This document shows, one piece after another, positions 5,974 through 9,595 of a DNA stretch of 9,595 nucleotides. Source of the DNA: Anaerolineae bacterium (GTDB taxonomy: Bacteria; Chloroflexota; Anaerolineae; Anaerolineales; UBA11858); the NCBI GenBank assembly GCA_003694235.1, contig RFKO01000242.1, positions 1 through 9,595 of the forward strand, read 5' to 3'. The number at the start of each line of letters is the position of its first letter. Within the stretch, counting starts at the first letter, position 1. Both the position numbers and the translations under genes were made by a program. The notes under the pieces are model-generated. The model searched no databases and had not been told where the DNA came from. It saw only the letters and a list, made by a program, of their open reading frames with translations.

Positions 5974-7509
5974 ATGCGAAGTATGCTGCGCTCGCGCCTG
6001 GCATCCTGGGGGGCGGTTTTGGGGTGGAGCACGCTGTTCGCGATTGCTTACGGCCCTTCTCCGCTGTTTACATCCAATCAGAATCAATACTTTCTCCACG
6101 GCCTGGCGCGCGCCGGCTGGGGGTATCTGCAACATGACTGGCTGGCCAACACCCTCGATCCGACGCCGGTGTTCAGCGCGCTGGTGGCATGGAGTTACCG
6201 GCTGACTCACTGGCTGCCGATTTATTACCTGCTCTTTCTTGCCCTGGCGGGAATCTATCTCTACAGCGCTCTGGACATCGCCCGCACGCTGAGCGGCGCA
6301 AGCTGGAAGCCGGTGACAAGCCGGTTGTTCCTGGCCGGATTTGTCGCTGCGCATGCCGCGGTTTTGCGCGCTGTGCTCGTGCGGGTGTTCGATCCGCGTT
6401 GGGCGTATCTGCTGGATGGTGGCGTTGCCGGCCAGCGGCTTTTAGGGGATGTCTTTCAGCCCTCGGCGTTTGGCGTGTTCTTGCTGCTTTCTACGGCGCT
6501 TTTTCTGCGCCGCCGATATCTGCTGTCCGCTCTGAGCATCGTGGTCGCGGCCACCTTTCATCCCACCTATCTGTTGAGCGGCGCGTTGCTTACCCTGGCC
6601 GGCATGGCCCTGCTGGGCGTGAAGGAGCATCGCCGCTTATTGGCCGTGAAGACCGGCGCGCTTACCCTGCTCGGTGTGCTGCCGGTCACAGTGTACACCT
6701 TTACCGTCTTTCGCCCCACCAGCGCGCAGGCGGTGGCGCGGGCTCGTGAGCTATTGGTGACCTTTCGCATACCTCATCACGCCCTGCCCGCAGAATGGTT
6801 CGATGTGACGGTGCCTGTCAAAATGGCGTTGATCGTCACGGCGCTATGGCTGGCGCGCCGCGAGCGCATTGCCTGGCTGCTGGCGATCCCCTTTGCCGTC
6901 GGGTTGACGCTCACGCTGGCACAGGTCATCACCCATGACGATGCTCTGGCGTTGCTGTTTCCCTGGCGCATTTCTGCCTGGCTGGTGCCGCTCAGCCTGA
7001 CTCTCGTGCTGGCGCGCCTCGCTGTCTGGCTGACCCCGCGCCTTTCCCCGGCGTATTCCCTTCCCCTGATATCGGGAGTGATCGGGGTGATTGCTCTGGG
7101 CGGAGCGCTGATCTTTGCCGTTAACCTGCGTCAGAAGATGAATAGCCCGGCGCAGCTATTGTTCGACTTTGTGCGTCAGAACGCTGCGCCGGGACAGGTT
7201 TACCTTATCCCGCTGGATATGCAGGATTTTCGGCTGGAGACCGGTGTGCCGGCCTACATCGAGTTCAAGTCCATTCCCTATCGTGATGTAGATGTGTTGG
7301 AATGGTATCGCCGCGTGAGTATGGCGGGGAAGGTGTACCGCGCCGAAATCAGCCGTTACGCCTGCGAAACGCTGGCGATGCTGCGCGCTGAGGGCGTTAC
7401 CCATGTGGTGTTGCCCTATGATCATGCCGCGCGCGCCTGCCCCCATCTCGAACGCGTGTTTATCAAATATGAAGGGTATGAAGTTTTCGTTCTGAGGGAG
7501 GATCAGTAG
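5974..7509 (+). CDS. Polytopic membrane protein, GT-C glycosyltransferase-like, with conserved C-terminal domain
   Basis: A 511-aa protein of unproven function. About ten hydrophobic segments can be read, beginning at residues 12-28 and continuing through about residue 385. A final soluble domain of about 125 residues follows, probably extracytoplasmic. That domain carries QDFRLETG (417-424), EFKSIPYRD and VLEWYRR, reminiscent of the family annotated as DUF6798 (recalled, not searched). The architecture resembles GT-C-type polyprenyl-sugar transferases, but no catalytic motif is certain. An early segment, NQNQYFLHGLARAGWGYLQHDWLANTLDPTPVF, looks like an external loop with acidic residues. GTG 5938 is also in frame but overlaps rnz; ATG 5974 (or 5983) has GAGGG upstream at 5958-5962. 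It lies directly behind rnz, which says little about its role. Confidence 0.75.
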   Translation: MRSMLRSRLASWGAVLGWSTLFAIAYGPSPLFTSNQNQYFLHGLARAGWGYLQHDWLANTLDPTPVFSALVAWSYRLTHWLPIYYLLFLALAGIYLYSALDIARTLSGASWKPVTSRLFLAGFVAAHAAVLRAVLVRVFDPRWAYLLDGGVAGQRLLGDVFQPSAFGVFLLLSTALFLRRRYLLSALSIVVAATFHPTYLLSGALLTLAGMALLGVKEHRRLLAVKTGALTLLGVLPVTVYTFTVFRPTSAQAVARARELLVTFRIPHHALPAEWFDVTVPVKMALIVTALWLARRERIAWLLAIPFAVGLTLTLAQVITHDDALALLFPWRISAWLVPLSLTLVLARLAVWLTPRLSPAYSLPLISGVIGVIALGGALIFAVNLRQKMNSPAQLLFDFVRQNAAPGQVYLIPLDMQDFRLETGVPAYIEFKSIPYRDVDVLEWYRRVSMAGKVYRAEISRYACETLAMLRAEGVTHVVLPYDHAARACPHLERVFIKYEGYEVFVLREDQ

Positions 7510-7512
7510 GGA

Positions 7513-7564
7513 GGAGAGGTCGCGCCGCTTGTTCGGGTTATTTCAGCAGGCGTTCGACCTCTCC
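7513..7564. repeat. Inverted repeat at the convergent gene ends
   Basis: GGAGAGGTCG (7513-7522) is repeated inverted as CGACCTCTCC (7555-7564), with a 32-nt loop. It spans the 28-bp gap between the convergent membrane-protein and receiver genes and enters the 3' end of the receiver gene. No T tract follows on either strand, so it is not a classical terminator, though it could slow or process both converging transcripts. Confidence 0.4.
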
Positions 7565-7906
7565 CACCAATCCTTGCACGCTAAACGGCTTGAGCACATA
7601 GCCGGAAGCTCCGGCCTGCAGCACCGTCTCTTTTTCGTCGGGCATCAGGTGTGCGGTGACCACGATCACAGGGATGTGGCGGATATGCGTGTCGGTTTTG
7701 ATCTCGCGCAACACACTCCACCCGTCCATCACCGGCATATCCAGGTCGAGCACCACCAGATCGGGATACAGGGAGCGCACCTTCTGGAGGCCTTGCTCGC
7801 CGTTCAGCGCCAGAGAAACCTGATAGCCCTGCCGCTCCAGCAACAGGCGCAGCAGGGCGGTGTTGTCGCTGTCGTCTTCGATGATCAGGATGTGCCTGGC
7901 GGACAT
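7538..7906 (-). CDS. Stand-alone response regulator receiver (CheY-like)
   Basis: A 122-aa single-domain receiver with no output domain. All phosphorylation residues are present: acidic pocket E10, D11 and D12, phospho-acceptor D54 in VVLDLDMPVMDG, T84 in VVTAH, and K106 in LKPF. It would be phosphorylated by a histidine kinase and act through protein contacts, as CheY or Spo0F do; no kinase or partner is present in the window. The start is ATG 7906, one nucleotide after the stop of the oxidoreductase gene (TGAGATG), with only a weak, distant purine-rich stretch before it. Translation is therefore probably coupled to the upstream gene. The link between a molybdoenzyme and a receiver is unexplained and may only be operon convenience. 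Confidence 0.93.
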   Translation of the reverse strand: MSARHILIIEDDSDNTALLRLLLERQGYQVSLALNGEQGLQKVRSLYPDLVVLDLDMPVMDGWSVLREIKTDTHIRHIPVIVVTAHLMPDEKETVLQAGASGYVLKPFSVQGLVGEVERLLK

Positions 7907-7907
7907 C

Positions 7908-8549
7908 TCAGTATTGTGTGCGTTCTTCTTTCCACACGTCGCCGCGATTGTGATAGCCGGCCCGCTCCCAGAAGCCGGGGCGGTCTTCGGCGGTAAATTC
8001 CAGGCCGCGCAACCATTTAGCGCCTTTCCAGAAGTACGGCGTCTGGATGTCCTCGCGGCCGGGGATGTAGCCGATCACGCCGCGCAGGGGATAGCCGTGC
8101 TCTGGCGTTAGCGGTTCGCCGTTGAAGTGGGTGGCCAGCAGGAAGTTATTCTGTAAGACCACTTCCAGCGGCAGGTTGGTGGTGAAGCCGTACTCGGCGT
8201 GCTGGATGACAAAGCGCGCCGTCGGCTTGAGGACGATGAAGCCTTCATCAACCAGCGTCCGCACCGATACGCCTTCCCACTCGGTATCGAACTTGCTCCA
8301 GCGGGTGACGCAGTGGATATCCATCACCACTTTGGTACGCGGCAGTTCGTTGAACTCGGCCCACGTCCAGGTGACGGGCTTTTCCACCTCCCCCCAGACC
8401 CGGAAGTCCCAGGTGGCGGGGTTGAAGTCGGGCACCGGTCCGTAGTGCAGCACCGGAAATTTATTGGTCAGCGCCTGTCCAGGGGGCAGGCGGCCCTCTT
8501 TGCGGACGCGTTCTTCCGCCTCGCGGCGGGCGCGTAGTGAATCGAACAT
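7908..8549 (-). CDS. Short sulfite-oxidase-like molybdopterin-dependent oxidoreductase
   Basis: A 213-aa protein of the sulfite oxidase / MsrP (YedY) molybdopterin-binding fold (Oxidored_molyb, COG2041). The molybdenum-ligand cysteine is C80 in DIHCVTRWS. Cofactor-pocket segments follow: EWEGV (90-94), HAEYGFTTNLPL (117-128), HGYPLRGVIGYIPG (151-164) and YFWKGAKWLRGLEF (172-185). The N-terminus (MFDSLRARREAEERVRKEGR) is highly charged, with no Tat or Sec signal, so the enzyme is predicted to be cytoplasmic. It lacks the heme and the C-terminal dimerisation domain of classical sulfite oxidase. ATG 8549 is preceded by AAAGGAG with 4-nt spacing; a longer open frame to 8624 would cover an intergenic inverted repeat and is rejected. 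The substrate is unknown. It lies between a UPF0173 hydrolase and a coupled receiver on the same strand. Confidence 0.9.
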   Translation of the reverse strand: MFDSLRARREAEERVRKEGRLPPGQALTNKFPVLHYGPVPDFNPATWDFRVWGEVEKPVTWTWAEFNELPRTKVVMDIHCVTRWSKFDTEWEGVSVRTLVDEGFIVLKPTARFVIQHAEYGFTTNLPLEVVLQNNFLLATHFNGEPLTPEHGYPLRGVIGYIPGREDIQTPYFWKGAKWLRGLEFTAEDRPGFWERAGYHNRGDVWKEERTQY

Positions 8550-8575
8550 CTTGCTCCTTTTGTTGTCAGACTTCA

Positions 8576-8614
8576 CCACGGAGACGGGGGCGACGGGCCT
8601 CCACGTCTCCGTGG
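8576..8614. repeat. 11-bp inverted repeat with CCACGGAGACG arms
   Basis: CCACGGAGACG (8576-8586) and CGTCTCCGTGG (8604-8614) are a perfect inverted pair around a 17-nt loop. They fill the gap between the hydrolase stop and the oxidoreductase start, so the mRNA would carry a stable hairpin about 26 nt upstream of the oxidoreductase start codon. The arm sequence matches the repeat in the hutU leader. Confidence 0.7.
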
Positions 8615-8630
8615 CGACATTCATTTGGGA

Positions 8631-9317
8631 TTACAGCGAAAAGCTCTCTCCCGGCTTGAGCACGTGGACTTTGGCGTCTGTCTCGGCCTCCACCCGCGCG
8701 GCCCAGGCATGGGGGTCTTGTTCAATGGGCGGCCAGGTGTTGTAGTGCACCGGAATGACATGTTTGGGCTGGATCATCTTGACGGCGCGCAGGGCGTCGT
8801 CCGGCCCCATGGTGAAGTTATCGCCGATGGGCAGCACGGCCAGGTCAATGCCTTCCTCGCCGATCAGCGCCATGCCGGGGAACAGACCGGTGTCGCAGGC
8901 CAGGTACACTTTCTCGCCCTGGTTGGTGGTGATCAGCACCCCGGCGGGATTACCGCCGTACGAGCCGTCCGGAAGGCCGGAGCCGTGCAGTGCCTGGGTG
9001 AGTTTCAGGTAGCCGAAGGGATGTTTGAAGCCGCCGCCGATGTGCTGGGGGTGGGCTTTCTCCACACCCTGACCGGTCAACCAGTTGACGATCTCGAAGT
9101 TCGAGATCACCAGCGCGCCGGTGCGTTGGGCGATGCTCACCGCATCGGCGATGTGGTCGCCGTGGCCGTGGCTGACCACGATGAAATCGGCTTCTACCGC
9201 ATCGGCGGTGGTGCTGGCTGCAGGGTTATCGGTGAAGAATGGGTCGATCAGCACCTTGTAGCCGCCGGTCTCCAGGCCTGATGTGCCATGACCATACCAG
9301 ATGTATTTGAGCGTCAT
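8631..9317 (-). CDS. UPF0173-type metal-dependent hydrolase (metallo-beta-lactamase fold)
   Basis: A 228-aa protein, close to the usual 225-230 aa of the UPF0173 (YtkL-like) family. The zinc-binding motif is SHGHGDH (H50, H52, D54, H55), with further ligand candidates H111 in LHG, D142 in ACDTG and H191 in VIPVHYNTWPPI. The start MTLKYIWYGHG is typical of the family, and GGAGGTG lies 6 nt before the ATG. The biochemical substrate is not established for this group; these are presumed cytoplasmic hydrolases. It is 37 bp downstream of the partial protein at the right edge and 81 bp upstream of the oxidoreductase on the same strand, so it is probably part of one transcript. It is distinct from the RNase Z elsewhere in the window, which shares only the fold. 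Confidence 0.92.
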   Translation of the reverse strand: MTLKYIWYGHGTSGLETGGYKVLIDPFFTDNPAASTTADAVEADFIVVSHGHGDHIADAVSIAQRTGALVISNFEIVNWLTGQGVEKAHPQHIGGGFKHPFGYLKLTQALHGSGLPDGSYGGNPAGVLITTNQGEKVYLACDTGLFPGMALIGEEGIDLAVLPIGDNFTMGPDDALRAVKMIQPKHVIPVHYNTWPPIEQDPHAWAARVEAETDAKVHVLKPGESFSL

Positions 9318-9355
9318 CTTTCACCTCCGTTGGGATTAGGGTTGTTGAAAACGTT

Positions 9356-9595
9356 TTAGCGGACCTCGAACGTCAACGTTTTGGCCAGTTCGCCGTTCAG
9401 GTAAATCTCCACTTTGTACTGGCCGGTGGGCCAGAGATACTCCTTGTTCTCCAGCGTGAAGAACGCCAGCCCGCTGCCGGTGGTGAACTCGGTCTCGTTG
9501 ATCACCATGTTTTTCTCATCCACGCCCTCGGCGTCCACCGCCACCCACACGGCTTTCAGGTTGGTGTCATCGGGAGCGTTCTTCAAGTCCACAAA
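9356..9595 (-). CDS. C-terminal part of a protein ending in an Ig-like beta-sandwich domain (runs off right edge)
   Basis: The last 79 codons are visible and the frame is open to the window edge, so the start is outside. The alternating pattern of hydrophobic strands (LKAVWVAVDAEG, LAFFTLENK) and the ending WPTGQYKVEIYLNGELAKTLTFEVR look like an immunoglobulin-like or FlgD-like beta-sandwich, as seen at the C-terminus of exported or lipoprotein-type bacterial proteins. This is a fold-level impression, not a named family. The signal sequence, if any, would be beyond the edge. It is the first gene of the minus-strand cluster visible here, 37 bp ahead of the hydrolase. Confidence 0.65.
   Translation of the reverse strand, partial: FVDLKNAPDDTNLKAVWVAVDAEGVDEKNMVINETEFTTGSGLAFFTLENKEYLWPTGQYKVEIYLNGELAKTLTFEVR

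Noticed and set aside
8625..9281. 218-codon plus-strand frame opposite the UPF0173 hydrolase, and similar frames opposite rnz (5575-6354) and the receiver (7529-7996)
   Set aside because: All are antisense shadows of genes with intact catalytic motifs and good ribosome-binding sites.

Overview
This is a chromosomal stretch of about 9.6 kb from a GC-rich bacterium. The coding style, the densely structured intergenic repeats and the gene mix (stand-alone urocanate hydratase, short sulfite-oxidase-like protein, GT-C-like membrane protein) suggest a Chloroflexota member, perhaps of the Anaerolineae. No rRNA or marker gene is present, so this placement is inference only. There is no phage, plasmid, CRISPR or defence locus, and the genes are ordinary metabolic and housekeeping types. 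The most unusual content lies between the genes.

Left part (1-1691, minus strand): the start of a class I SAM-dependent methyltransferase runs off the left edge. Upstream of it lies a complete UDP-glucose 6-dehydrogenase (ugd). The two are separated by 123 bp carrying a nested inverted repeat that can act as the ugd terminator. A 368-bp region without a gene then separates ugd from a divergent, plus-strand Rrf2-type Fe-S regulator. The regulator's promoter overlaps a 13-bp palindrome and the gene ends in a textbook terminator.

Centre (2550-7509, plus strand): a strong promoter with a perfect TATAAT precedes hutU (urocanate hydratase), which ends at a 14-bp-stem terminator. The next 629 bp hold no gene but contain a probable non-autonomous mobile element or composite repeat: 11-bp terminal inverted repeats, a possible TTAG target duplication, three hairpins sharing a CAACTG stem core, and nested dispersed repeats. 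Ribonuclease Z (TTG start) follows, with a polytopic membrane protein 4 nt downstream, probably in one transcript.

Right part (7538-9595, minus strand): four genes are probably co-transcribed from beyond the right edge: the C-terminal part of a protein ending in a beta-sandwich-like domain, a UPF0173-type metallo-beta-lactamase-fold hydrolase, a short cytoplasmic sulfite-oxidase-like molybdopterin oxidoreductase, and a stand-alone CheY-like receiver. The receiver start codon lies 1 nt past the oxidoreductase stop. The pairing of a molybdoenzyme with a receiver is the most interesting protein-level feature.
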